Made by a program: the position numbers and the translations under genes
Part shown: one piece after another, positions 8,533 to 17,232 of the stretch
Numbering within the stretch: position 1 is the first letter of the stretch
How the letters are laid out: each line of letters begins with the position of its first letter
Notes under the pieces: model-generated
Database searches by the model: none
What the model saw: only the letters and a program-made list of their open reading frames with translations
Told to the model about the DNA's origin: nothing
Assembly (NCBI GenBank): GCA_910586615.1
Contig: CAJUJP010000009.1
Location: 1 to 64,000, forward strand
Source of the DNA: an uncultured Lachnospiraceae bacterium
GTDB lineage: Bacteria; Bacillota; Clostridia; Lachnospirales; Lachnospiraceae
Direction: 5' to 3'
Length of the DNA stretch: 64,000 bases

Positions 8533-8561
8533 ATAATAGTCAAATTCTACAATTTTGTCAA
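8533..8561 (-). promoter_or_regulatory. Sigma-A-type promoter of the liv operon
   Basis: The minus strand reads TTGACA (8561-8556), a 17-bp spacer, then TATTAT (8538-8533). This is a near-consensus vegetative promoter, with start expected near 8526. It lies just downstream of the GH13 gene's stop codon. Confidence 0.8.
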
Positions 8562-8571
8562 TAGTTTTTTG

Positions 8572-9882
8572 TTAATTTTCCATTTTCCAGAAAAATGCAC
8601 TGTAGGGAGGCAGTTCGCTTCCGCCGCCAAAATCATGCATTTTTCCACTGATCAGATCCTCTGCAGTGCCGCATCCGGCATCAAAATGCGCCGTATAACG
8701 CTCGCCGTCCGCATTGATGGCCACAAGCACTCTTTCACCCTCGCACTTGCGTTCGAATATACACTGCTTGTTGGTCAGAACCACGGAACGGAAGTCGCCA
8801 TAATTAAGTGCTTTTGATTCCCTTTTTGCCCGGGAAAGCTGCCCGATCCAGTCACACAGTTCATTCCACTCCGGCTCTTCAAAGCAGGCGCGCAGAGCCG
8901 GGTCACCCTCATTCTTGTGAGCTTTAGCCCCCCATTCACTTCCATAATACACACATGGAATCCCCGGCATACCGAAGCACAGAGCATAAATCAGCGGCAG
9001 GTGCTTCTCATTGGTCAGGTTGCTTGCAATTCTTGTCACGTCATGGTTGTCCACAAAAGACAACAGATGTTTGCCTTTATATAAAGTCCAGTTCTCCGGT
9101 CCGAACTGGCGAAGCAGCGAATGATTGATCTCAAACATGTTCATGCTGTTAAAGCTGGAAAATAATCCTTTGTAACATTCATAATTTGTAGAAGAATGCA
9201 GCATCTGGTCATTTACCATCTGGTTGTAATCCCCATGGAGCATCTCTCCAAGCAGATAGAATTCCGGCTTAAGCCCTTCCGTAAACCCGCGCAGCCTCCT
9301 GACAAAATCATGATCCAGACAGTAAGCCACATCCAGACGCAGGCCGTCGATGTCAAATTCCTCGACCCAGCCCTTAATGCTGTCAAAAATATGGTTGATC
9401 ACGTCCTCATGGCGCAGATTGATTTTCACCAGATCGTAATTGCCTTCCCAGCCTTCATACCATAACCCGTCGTTATAATTGGAATTGCCTCCCAGATTAA
9501 TGTTAAACCAGCTTAAATAAGGAGAATTCTCCCGGTTCTTAAGCACATTCTGAAAAGCCCAGAATCCCCTTCCCACATGGTTGAACACACCGTCCAGCAC
9601 GACTTTGATGCCGTTGTCGTGAAGATTACTGCATACTTGTTTAAAATCCTCATTGGTTCCCAGCCTGCAGTCGATGGTATGATAATCTCTCGTGTTATAT
9701 CCGTGTGTATCAGACTCAAATACCGGTGAAAAATAAATTGCATTGATTCCCAGCTTCTTCATGTGCGGAATCCAGTCATTCACTTTCAGGATCCGGTGCT
9801 CAAGCTGCCCGTCATTCTCAAAAGGCGCTCCGCAGAACCCCAACGGATAAATCTGATAAAAAACACTTTCATAAGCCCACAT
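8572..9882 (-). CDS. GH13 alpha-amylase-family glycoside hydrolase
   Basis: A 436-residue single-domain-like GH13 enzyme, probably cytoplasmic as no signal peptide is seen. The four family regions are visible: DGVFNHVG, GLRLDVA (nucleophile D184), LLGEMLHG (acid/base E213) and FVDNHD (D281). The short N-terminus begins directly at the barrel, so it lacks the extra N-terminal domain of cyclomaltodextrinases. It most likely hydrolyses maltodextrins or other alpha-1,4-glucans; exact specificity cannot be read. I chose ATG 9882 (AGAGGAG six bases upstream) over in-frame starts up to 9906. Another alpha-glucan enzyme, MalQ, lies at 47627. Confidence 0.85.
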   Translation of the reverse strand: MWAYESVFYQIYPLGFCGAPFENDGQLEHRILKVNDWIPHMKKLGINAIYFSPVFESDTHGYNTRDYHTIDCRLGTNEDFKQVCSNLHDNGIKVVLDGVFNHVGRGFWAFQNVLKNRENSPYLSWFNINLGGNSNYNDGLWYEGWEGNYDLVKINLRHEDVINHIFDSIKGWVEEFDIDGLRLDVAYCLDHDFVRRLRGFTEGLKPEFYLLGEMLHGDYNQMVNDQMLHSSTNYECYKGLFSSFNSMNMFEINHSLLRQFGPENWTLYKGKHLLSFVDNHDVTRIASNLTNEKHLPLIYALCFGMPGIPCVYYGSEWGAKAHKNEGDPALRACFEEPEWNELCDWIGQLSRAKRESKALNYGDFRSVVLTNKQCIFERKCEGERVLVAINADGERYTAHFDAGCGTAEDLISGKMHDFGGGSELPPYSAFFWKMEN

Positions 9883-9906
9883 AGTACTCCTCTTTTCCAT
9901 GATCAC

Positions 9907-10607
9907 GCTCTTCCATGATCATTCTAAATTTAGATTTCCAGTTCCGTTCATCACGCCGCATACCGCTTCATAATGCCCGTATCTGCACTGCCCGATTACT
10001 TAAACCATTGCCGGATCACAGGTTCGCGTCAGGCAGGCCGCAAACACAGATCCATGGTCTCTATTCTACCACCATTCACTTTGATTTGCAAAGCGTCTGT
10101 ACAGACAGTCCTCCTTCTGTCCAATCACCTGTACCATTGCAAAAGCAAATCTTCGCTTTTATTCCTATTGACCAAATGGGTATCTATTTTAATGAACTAT
10201 AATCCGTTTCTCGACTTTTCCACAGCATTTTATTGCTTTTTATATAAAAATCGCTTGAAAACGCCAAAGAAATCCCCAATTTCCACATAGTTATCCACAT
10301 TGACGCCTATGTCATTTTGCAGTGACCATACTTCCTTTTTTGTCAAAAAACAATGTCATTTTCGGAATTTCCTATCACTTTTTTGTCACATTCCTGATTT
10401 TAGATGATGAAAGCTGTCAATAAATGTTGTATAATTTATTTGGCACAGTCAATATATTTTGTATCTTGACGTTATAAGTCAACAACATACAGAAAAAGCA
10501 AAATACTGTAAAAAAAGGAATTTGCCTCGTAAATCTGAAGCAACAGGTTCATTTTGCTAATATTATGCTTACGCCCGAAACGGGCAAAGCAGGAATGGAG
10601 GATTACT
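9907..10607. other. 700-bp non-coding stretch between GH13 gene and nfo
   Basis: A/T-rich, without a convincing gene. It contains a lone DnaA-box-like TTATCCACA at 10291-10299, an inverted repeat TTGAC-N7-GTCAA at 10466-10482, and a hairpin (TGCTT..GCCCG/CGGGC..AGCA) at 10566-10591 just before the nfo ribosome binding site. A TATAAT-like hexamer lies near 10430, but I could not find a good -35 box with it. Confidence 0.5.
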
Positions 10608-11471
10608 ATGAATCCAATTTTAGGTTCCCATGTGGGAATGAGCGGCAAAGAAATGATGCTCGGCTCGGTAAAAGAAGCACTCTCCTACAATGCCGACACA
10701 TTCATGCTGTACACCGGTGCACCCCAGAATACCAGGCGGAAAGACATTTCAGAACTGAACATCGCTCCCGCCCGGGAATATATGCATACTCACGGCATAA
10801 AGGAATTTGTGGTTCACGCTCCCTATATCATTAATCTGGCCAACACGGTCAACCCTTCCACCTACGAACTTGCCGTCGAATTTCTTGCTCTGGAAATTCA
10901 GCGTACCGCTGCAATGGGCTCAAAAGTCCTGATCCTGCATCCCGGTGCACACGTCGGCGCAGGTGTGGAAGCAGGTATTGACCGAATCGCTCAAGGTCTG
11001 AATGAAGTTCTGACAGGGCAGGAAGACTGTTGTATCGCACTGGAAACAATGGCCGGAAAGGGCTCTGAAATCGGCCGCAGCTTTGAGGAACTGGCCGCGC
11101 TTTTTGACAAGGTCACTCACAATGAAAAGCTGCGGGTTTGTATGGATACCTGCCATCTGAACGATGCCGGATATGATATCGTCAACGACTTTGACGGCGT
11201 AATTGACCAATTTGATCAATTGATAGGAAAGGATAAGATTGCACTGTTTCACATCAATGACAGTAAAAATCCCAGAGGCGCAGGTAAAGACCGCCACGCC
11301 AATATCGGCCAGGGGACTATCGGTACAGCGGCTCTCCGCTATATTGTCCATCATCCTGATTTTATGCACCTGCCAAAGATCCTGGAAACGCCCTATATCC
11401 CATCGTTGACTAATCCGGACAAAACCGTGGCTCCATATAAGGAAGAGATTGCATTGCTGCGGCAGGTATAA
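10608..11471 (+). CDS. nfo: Endonuclease IV (AP endonuclease)
   Basis: A 287-residue Nfo-family enzyme that cleaves DNA at abasic sites and 3'-blocked ends in base-excision repair. The three family signatures are present: [25 protein letters not shown], and [17 protein letters not shown] followed by NIGQGTIG, which together carry the zinc ligands. Length is normal. I chose ATG 10608 because GGAGG stands eight bases upstream; the longer frame from 10554 has no such signal. It is convergent with the helicase gene, with only a few bases between the stops. Confidence 0.95.
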   Translation: MNPILGSHVGMSGKEMMLGSVKEALSYNADTFMLYTGAPQNTRRKDISELNIAPAREYMHTHGIKEFVVHAPYIINLANTVNPSTYELAVEFLALEIQRTAAMGSKVLILHPGAHVGAGVEAGIDRIAQGLNEVLTGQEDCCIALETMAGKGSEIGRSFEELAALFDKVTHNEKLRVCMDTCHLNDAGYDIVNDFDGVIDQFDQLIGKDKIALFHINDSKNPRGAGKDRHANIGQGTIGTAALRYIVHHPDFMHLPKILETPYIPSLTNPDKTVAPYKEEIALLRQV

Positions 11472-14048
11472 TCAAAGCCATTCATCCCAGAATCGTTCCA
11501 CACGCCGACCAATACGGTCAACACTTACAGTTTCGGGGTGATTCCACTCCCGCGGAAATAATCTCTGATAGGCAGGCGTCAGGAAGCGCTCGTCCAGCAG
11601 TGCCACGATGCCAAAATCGTCCACAGTACGGATAACTCTTCCAGCCGCCTGCAGCACTTTATTCATACCGGGGTAACGATAGGCATAGTCAAAGCCGTTT
11701 TCTCCCCAGCCGTCAAAATATCTCTTAAGGATCTCCCGCTCATTACACACCAGAGGAAGCCCTGTTCCTACAATGACCGCTCCGATCAGACTGTCATTTT
11801 TCAGATCAATCCCTTCACTGAAAATACCACCCATCACACAAAATCCAAGAAGACTTCTGTCGTCCTCCACTTCGATATCCATTTGGATTAACTCATTCAG
11901 GTCACAATCCTCATTTCCTGTAAATCTGCCGAGAAATTCCTCACGCTCCTGTTCATTCATATGATCTTCCTGAAGAATGCATTCAACCGCTCCGTCTTTA
12001 TTAAAATAGTGCATGTAAATCTCATAGACCTGCCGCAAAAATGCATGGGAAGGAAAAAACAGCATATAGTTTCCGTATCGTTTCTGCACGATCTCGTTTA
12101 TATAAGATGCGATCCGATAATATTCCTCATCCCCTCTGCGCGTATATCTGCTGGTCACATCGCTGCCAATGTAAAGTCCCATTTTCTCCTGCCGGAAAAC
12201 AGATCTTGCATACACTTCATAGTCTCCTGTTTCTGCGCCAAGCAGCTTTTTATAATATTGAATGGGCAGGAGCGTTGCCGAAAACAGAATCGTACTCCTT
12301 CCCCTCATCATACACTCCCTCAGATTTTTGGCCGGATTAACGCAAAAAAGCTTCAATATAAAACTGCCATCCGATTCCAGTTCCGAGTAAACCACATAAT
12401 TTTCATCCACCAGCTCATACATCTGCAGAAAATGAGATACCTCAAAATAAAACTCAAGAACTTCCCTTCGCACCGGGCTGTCCTCATGATCCTCAAGATA
12501 ATCCTCGATGGCCGCACTCAGTCTCGTCAACGCACGCACAAAGGGATCTATATACTCTTCTATCCTGTAGTCTTCGCATTCTCTCTTAAGCGCCAGCAGT
12601 TCCCGGTTGCACTGATCCAGACATCTTGCCGTCCGGTCATCATATGCCTTCACAGACCGTTTCATAGCCAGAAAATCTTCCTTGCACAGCACCGCACTGT
12701 ACATCTCCCTGCCCCGGTCCACCAGATTATGCGCCTCATCCACCAGAAAAATATATTCGCCCCGGATTCCCTCCGTAAAAAATCTTCGCAGATACACATG
12801 GGGGTCAAACAGATAATTGTAATCACAGATTACCGCGTCAGAAAACAGGCTCATATCCAGACACATTTCAAAGGGACAGACCCGGTGTTTCATCGCATAT
12901 TCCTCAATCTTATCCCTGTTATAGACATCTTCATGAATCAGCAGATCATACATGGCATCGTTGATCCTGTCATAATGCCCCTTTGCATACGGACAGTAAT
13001 CCGGATTACACTCCGTTTCTTCCATAAAACAAATCTTATCCTTTGCGGTCAACACCACCTGCTTGAACTTGAGACCGTTTTTTCGCAGCAGGTCAAATGT
13101 GTTGTCAGCCACCGTGCGGGTGATCGTCTTTGCGGTCAGATAAAATATCTTTTCACACATTCCCTCACCCATCGCCTTTACGGACGGAAAAACTGTGGAA
13201 ATCGTCTTTCCCACCCCGGTAGGCGCTTCTATAAACAGTTTACGTTTATGATAGATTGTCTGATAGACATACGTCACAAGTTCCTTCTGCCCTTCCCGGT
13301 ACTCAAAGGGAAATTTCAGCAGTTTAATGGACTCCTGCCTGTCCTGCCGCCACGCATAGCTGTAGTCCGCCCACTTGCGGTACTGCTCCATCACTCCCAT
13401 GAACCATTCCCGCAGTTCCTCAAACGTAAAATCATAGTAAAAGTATCTGATCTCCTCCGTTTCTATATGGCAATAGGTCATACGCACCCGGATCGCTTTC
13501 AGATCATTCTGCTCCGCATAAATATATGCATAGCACTTCGCCTGCGCCAGATGCACCGGCACGGCATCCTTCATTTTTTTGATATCCCGGAAAACGCCTT
13601 TGATTTCGTCAATCGTAACCGTCACCCTCTGAATCCTCTGTTCAAAGCGCACCGGCTCCAATGCGTACACATACTGGTTTTCTTCGATTTTCTCCTGTGT
13701 ATCTCCTCTGATATTTCTCTCTGGATCCTTATCTGTGCCAATTGTACCGATTGCCAGACTGATCTGCGGTTCATTTTCCTCTATCGCCTGCTTCACCGTG
13801 TCCGCAGTATTCTCCGTGATAATACCGTCAGCCCGCCCTTCCACGAGAATCTTATACTGTCCCGCATCATAGACATACTTGAGACTCACCTCCGCGTGAT
13901 ACTCCGATCCCATCCGTCTTTGTATCATACGGTGAATCCTGCTGCCCTCCTGCATGGCATTATCCGGAGATGCCGCTCTTCTATTGTCAATATTTCCGGA
14001 TCGCAGAATAAATTCCACCAGACTCCGAACAGAAATTTTCACTTCCAT
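11472..14048 (-). CDS. DinG/XPD-type ATP-dependent DNA helicase with N-terminal PD-(D/E)XK-like domain
   Basis: An 858-residue superfamily-2 Rad3/XPD/DinG-like helicase. Walker A is APTGVGKT and motif II is VDEAHN. Four cysteines between them (in CFMEETECNPDYCPY and VCPFEMC) fit the iron-sulphur cluster of this family. The C-terminal part has the QAAGRVIR motif. The first 200 residues contain GSRIH, EGRADGI and AQAKCYAYIY, the arrangement of a Cas4/RecB-like PD-(D/E)XK nuclease; I infer nuclease activity from this, it is not shown. It probably acts in DNA repair, consistent with the neighbouring repair operon. The start follows a GAAGG site. Confidence 0.85.
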   Translation of the reverse strand: MEVKISVRSLVEFILRSGNIDNRRAASPDNAMQEGSRIHRMIQRRMGSEYHAEVSLKYVYDAGQYKILVEGRADGIITENTADTVKQAIEENEPQISLAIGTIGTDKDPERNIRGDTQEKIEENQYVYALEPVRFEQRIQRVTVTIDEIKGVFRDIKKMKDAVPVHLAQAKCYAYIYAEQNDLKAIRVRMTYCHIETEEIRYFYYDFTFEELREWFMGVMEQYRKWADYSYAWRQDRQESIKLLKFPFEYREGQKELVTYVYQTIYHKRKLFIEAPTGVGKTISTVFPSVKAMGEGMCEKIFYLTAKTITRTVADNTFDLLRKNGLKFKQVVLTAKDKICFMEETECNPDYCPYAKGHYDRINDAMYDLLIHEDVYNRDKIEEYAMKHRVCPFEMCLDMSLFSDAVICDYNYLFDPHVYLRRFFTEGIRGEYIFLVDEAHNLVDRGREMYSAVLCKEDFLAMKRSVKAYDDRTARCLDQCNRELLALKRECEDYRIEEYIDPFVRALTRLSAAIEDYLEDHEDSPVRREVLEFYFEVSHFLQMYELVDENYVVYSELESDGSFILKLFCVNPAKNLRECMMRGRSTILFSATLLPIQYYKKLLGAETGDYEVYARSVFRQEKMGLYIGSDVTSRYTRRGDEEYYRIASYINEIVQKRYGNYMLFFPSHAFLRQVYEIYMHYFNKDGAVECILQEDHMNEQEREEFLGRFTGNEDCDLNELIQMDIEVEDDRSLLGFCVMGGIFSEGIDLKNDSLIGAVIVGTGLPLVCNEREILKRYFDGWGENGFDYAYRYPGMNKVLQAAGRVIRTVDDFGIVALLDERFLTPAYQRLFPREWNHPETVSVDRIGRRVERFWDEWL

Positions 14049-14252
14049 ACAGTTACCTTCAAAATCCCCAATTTAATCCCATGCATATTGCAAGCTTGCT
14101 TGCAATACTGCTTAAATAGAAAGTTGAAAAATCTTTGATTTTTCAACCTAATCTCCCATATCAGAGCCTCAAACTGCCGATTGAAAAATCAATGCATCAA
14201 AATCAGTGCATCAGCATGATTTCTTCATCAAATCCACATACATAATACAAAA
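14049..14252. other. Palindrome-rich spacer between the HPr-like gene and the helicase gene
   Basis: Holds two small inverted repeats: TTGCAAGC-TT-GCTTGCAA at about 14086-14104 and GTTGAAAAATC/GATTTTTCAAC at about 14122-14146. No gene seen. Confidence 0.6.
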
Positions 14253-14292
14253 ACTCTCTGTTTAAGATATTACGCTATCTTAAACAGAGAGT
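14253..14292 (-). terminator. Strong intrinsic terminator after the HPr-like gene
   Basis: A perfect 17-bp stem (ACTCTCTGTTTAAGATA and its complement) with a 6-base loop. On the minus strand it is followed by TTTTTGTATT. Confidence 0.9.
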
Positions 14293-14336
14293 CAATGTAA
14301 CGCCTTTGAACCGGATTTATAAATTGTGTATGGAAC

Positions 14337-14561
14337 TTAACATGCTACAGCAAATTTTCTCAGATATTCCTCAAATTCTGCATCATATCCATTATATGAA
14401 ACTGTCAGAACCTGATTGAAATTGAGTCCCAACACACCTATGATCGATTTCGCATCTACAATAAAACTATTATAGGAGATGTCTACGTCAAAGATGCATT
14501 TTGTTGCAGCGGAAACAAAGTCCTTCACTTCATCCGGTCTTAATTTAATTCTGTGTTGCAT
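14337..14561 (-). CDS. HPr-family protein without the catalytic histidine
   Basis: A 74-residue protein with an HPr-like core: FVSAATKCIFDVDI followed by AKSIIGVLGLNFNQVLTV. This matches the second half of HPr, including the regulatory-serine region (AKSI). The GLHARPA active-site segment with the phosphorylated histidine is absent; the equivalent stretch reads KLRPDEVKDF. It therefore cannot pass phosphate in the classical PTS way and may be a regulatory Crh-like protein. The promoter at 14642-14669 and a strong terminator make it a single-gene unit. ATG 14561 has better spacing from AAGGAAGG than ATG 14567. Confidence 0.8.
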   Translation of the reverse strand: MQHRIKLRPDEVKDFVSAATKCIFDVDISYNSFIVDAKSIIGVLGLNFNQVLTVSYNGYDAEFEEYLRKFAVAC

Positions 14562-14641
14562 AACCATTCACCTTCCTTTTCCATTTATGTATGCAAAAGG
14601 CACACATAGAAAAATTGTTAACTTTCTCCTCATTTGAGATG

Positions 14642-14669
14642 ATTATACTCCTTTGGAAGCATTTGTAAA
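14642..14669 (-). promoter_or_regulatory. Sigma-A-type promoter of the HPr-like gene
   Basis: The minus strand reads TTTACA, a 16-bp spacer and TATAAT. Only the usual short leader separates it from the gene. Confidence 0.7.
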
Positions 14670-14806
14670 GAGGCATTATTGTTCATTATAAAAAACAATT
14701 TCCTGTTTTTCTACCAACCTTACAAATATATTTTGAGTCTCAAAATAATTTTTGTATAATCTGTCTATTATCTCCATCACCGGAAAAAAACCGCATCACA
14801 ATTTCA

Positions 14807-15595
14807 TCACTTTTGGTTAAATTCTGTCATATATTCTTGGAATCGGAGAGGCAGCATCTGACATTGCAGACGAATGTTCCTGCGCTCCCTGATGGCTATC
14901 GTCTTGTGGAAAAGCGTAAATAATTCCTGATACTGCTTCTCCTTCTGTGACCATCGCAGTGATTCCTTCATAAATCCTTCCGTTCCTGATACGAGATACC
15001 ACGCCTTCCTTGCCGGATGCACTCCGAATACCCCTCTAATCTCATCATGAATCATAAAATTCTCTGTCGAAAGACGGTCCGCAAAATGCGGCATGACAAA
15101 AGGAATCACATTGTTCTCCGGCCCGATCCTGGAATACAGGATTCCCTGTTCTAATTCCTGAAATCTGATAAATTCCAGTTCATGGTTCACTTCATTGGCA
15201 GTCCGTCTGGCCAGTTCAAAGGTTCTGGACACATATGGATTGCGCAGGTTTTCCATCGTCCGCCTTCCGCTTCCATGAGTGATTCCATCTACCACTGTAT
15301 GATAAACCGCATCTCCCTTTTCCTTATTATTATAGGAGGCCGCTGCACGGCACAGGGAATGATATACTTCTTCCCCCATACGCTCCTTTAACGTGCGTAC
15401 CACCTTCTCAGTCTTCACCGGATCCGGCACACTGTACAGATAGCTTGCAAATAACCTGTAATTATCCTCTTCCCCCACCTGCACATGCAGATGCTCGTGC
15501 CCCTCCCTTAAGGCATAGGCATCATAGATGGCAGTAAAGATTCCTTCCAGTGAATCCTCACAGATAAAATATTTCTCTTCCATAATAACAGCCAT
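14807..15595 (-). CDS. Putative DNA-repair protein of the TIGR03915 type, partner of the radical SAM protein
   Basis: A 262-residue protein starting with a segment like YFICEDSLEGIFTAIYDAY, characteristic of the conserved family that always travels with a putative DNA modification/repair radical SAM protein. I infer this from the opening and the gene order. The central segment TFELARRTANEVNHELEFIRFQEL and the following DUF4130-like part fit the family. Reaction unknown; a joint role with the radical SAM enzyme in repairing damaged bases is the usual suggestion. It begins 43 bp after its partner in the same operon, under the two LexA-type boxes upstream. The start may be ATG 15583 instead. Confidence 0.8.
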   Translation of the reverse strand: MAVIMEEKYFICEDSLEGIFTAIYDAYALREGHEHLHVQVGEEDNYRLFASYLYSVPDPVKTEKVVRTLKERMGEEVYHSLCRAAASYNNKEKGDAVYHTVVDGITHGSGRRTMENLRNPYVSRTFELARRTANEVNHELEFIRFQELEQGILYSRIGPENNVIPFVMPHFADRLSTENFMIHDEIRGVFGVHPARKAWYLVSGTEGFMKESLRWSQKEKQYQELFTLFHKTIAIRERRNIRLQCQMLPLRFQEYMTEFNQK

Positions 15596-15638
15596 ACCTT
15601 TCTCTCAGCCTGTGACATTCGCTCCGCAAGGCACAAAT

Positions 15639-16967
15639 TCACCCCTGTGCTCCGAATGCCATGCCGTCATCAAACAATGATGTCTGCCTGTATGTTGTTC
15701 CATCCGGCAGAAAGGGCAGCCGTTCTCCTCTTCCCATCTGATTCTGATATGTCAAATTCCGGACAATATACTCCTCATCAATCTTCGTCGGATACATCAT
15801 CCTGCCGCCGCAGGTAATGAAGTAAAGCGCCCGTTTCAGGACAACGCCGATCTTCTTCAAATCCTCAAAGGTCAGATTCCCGAAGCGCCTCGCCGCAATA
15901 ATGCGCCTTGCGCTCTTAACCCCTATGCCGGGAATCCGCAGCAGCAGCCTGTAATCTGCACGGTTGATTTCTACCGGAAATACTTCCAGATGCCGCACCG
16001 CCCAATCTGCTTTGGGGTCAATAGCCATATTGAAATTCGGCCGTTCCACCGTCAGCAGTTCATCTACCCTGAAATCATAAAACCGAAGCAGCCAGTCAGC
16101 CTGATACAGCCTGTGCTCCCGCAGAAGCGGCGGCCCGCCTGACACTGCCGGAAGCTGCTTATCTTCATTCACATTCACAAAGGCCGAATAATATACGCGT
16201 TTCAGCGAAAATTTGTCATACAGGCTCTCCGCCACCGACATGATCTGATAATCGCTCTCCGGCAATGCCCCTACCACCATCTGCGTAGACTGTCCTGCTT
16301 CACAGAAATGAGGGGCATGTTTATATAAGGTAATCTCATTTCTGTTCTCTGTGATACCGTTCTGAATCTGGCGCATGGGTTTCAGTATGTTCCTGCGATG
16401 CTTATTCGGTGCCATCTCCCTTAATCCATCCGCCGTTGCCATCTCAAGGTTCACACTCATACGATCCGCCAGATATCCTGCACGCTGTATCAGCATGGGG
16501 TCCGCCCCCGGAATGGCTTTCACATGGATATATCCCTGAAAGCGGTGCACCGTGCGGAGCTTATGAACCGTCTCACAGATCAGTTCCATCGTATAATTCG
16601 GACTATACAAAATGCCGGAACTTAAAAATAAACCTTCTATGTAATTGCGCCTGTAAAATTCCATAGTCAGTTCGCAGACTTCATCGGGTGTAAAAGATGC
16701 CCGCGGAACATCATTGGATCTTCTGTTAATACAGTATCTGCAATCATAAATGCACTCATTTGTAAACAGAATCTTTAACAGGGAAATACATCTTCCATCT
16801 GCTCCAAAACTGTGACAGAGTCCGGCCGCAACAGTATTGCCGATTCCGTTACCGTCATTCGCACGGGAAGAACCGCTGGAACTGCATGACACATCATATT
16901 TCGCTGCATCTGCAAGAATCTTTAATTTATCCATAACCGACATTTGCGGCGAAATCTTCACTTCCAT
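15639..16967 (-). CDS. Putative DNA modification/repair radical SAM protein
   Basis: A 442-residue radical SAM enzyme with the cluster motif CIYDCRYC (C72, C76, C79), a CxxxCxxC. After the radical SAM barrel comes a helix-hairpin-helix, RIPGIGVKSARRII, a non-specific DNA-binding element, around residues 340-360. This combination matches the TIGR03916-type family thought to act on DNA lesions, loosely like spore photoproduct lyase. It is the first gene of an operon with the TIGR03915-type partner. The promoter is bracketed by two GAAC-N4-GTT(C/T) boxes, suggesting LexA control. AGGAG precedes the start. Confidence 0.88.
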   Translation of the reverse strand: MEVKISPQMSVMDKLKILADAAKYDVSCSSSGSSRANDGNGIGNTVAAGLCHSFGADGRCISLLKILFTNECIYDCRYCINRRSNDVPRASFTPDEVCELTMEFYRRNYIEGLFLSSGILYSPNYTMELICETVHKLRTVHRFQGYIHVKAIPGADPMLIQRAGYLADRMSVNLEMATADGLREMAPNKHRRNILKPMRQIQNGITENRNEITLYKHAPHFCEAGQSTQMVVGALPESDYQIMSVAESLYDKFSLKRVYYSAFVNVNEDKQLPAVSGGPPLLREHRLYQADWLLRFYDFRVDELLTVERPNFNMAIDPKADWAVRHLEVFPVEINRADYRLLLRIPGIGVKSARRIIAARRFGNLTFEDLKKIGVVLKRALYFITCGGRMMYPTKIDEEYIVRNLTYQNQMGRGERLPFLPDGTTYRQTSLFDDGMAFGAQG

Positions 16968-17066
16968 ATCACTGCTGCTCCTGTTCTGTCTTTCCTGCTG
17001 TATAACACGCTTCCGTATTTCTTCCTTAATTATTGACAGATTATCCCCGATAGATACACGTGCTTA

Positions 17067-17078
17067 GAACGTTTGTTC
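17067..17078. promoter_or_regulatory. LexA-type SOS box, proximal
   Basis: GAAC-GTTT-GTTC, a perfect match to the Gram-positive SOS core GAAC-N4-GTTC, with flanking A and T extending the symmetry. It lies 12 bases downstream of the -10 box, over the expected transcription start of the radical SAM gene. Confidence 0.8.
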
Positions 17079-17090
17079 TTTTATATGGAT

Positions 17091-17119
17091 ATACTACCAT
17101 GCCCTGGAATATATTGCAA
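17091..17119 (-). promoter_or_regulatory. Promoter of the radical SAM repair operon
   Basis: The minus strand reads TTGCAA (17119-17114), a 17-bp spacer, TAGTAT (17096-17091). SOS-type boxes flank it on both sides. Confidence 0.75.
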
Positions 17120-17128
17120 GCGCTTTTA

Positions 17129-17140
17129 GAACATTTGTTT
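17129..17140. promoter_or_regulatory. LexA-type SOS box, distal (one mismatch)
   Basis: GAAC-ATTT-GTTT, one base off the GAAC-N4-GTTC core, ten bases upstream of the -35 box. It could also face the asnA promoter on the other strand. Confidence 0.55.
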
Positions 17141-17165
17141 GTTTTTCTGTTTTTTTTGTTACTAC

Positions 17166-17194
17166 TTGATTTCTTTTCCCAAACGCGGTTAAAT
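17166..17194 (+). promoter_or_regulatory. Possible asnA promoter
   Basis: TTGATT, 17 bp, TTAAAT on the plus strand, about 40 bp before asnA. Moderate match only. Confidence 0.4.
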
Positions 17195-17232
17195 AGAAGT
17201 GAACTTATTCTATCATTAAAGTGAGGTTTTCC

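Noticed and set aside
10291..10299. DnaA-box-like TTATCCACA
   Set aside because: Only one perfect copy, with no cluster of boxes and no dnaA or dnaN nearby, so not called an origin.
11961..14138. Long open frame (725 codons) on the plus strand opposite the helicase gene
   Set aside because: It is the antisense shadow of a clear helicase gene; the translation has no recognisable domain and odd composition.
14048..16967. The helicase and the radical SAM protein both begin MEVKIS
   Set aside because: Only six residues agree and the proteins then differ completely; taken as coincidence.
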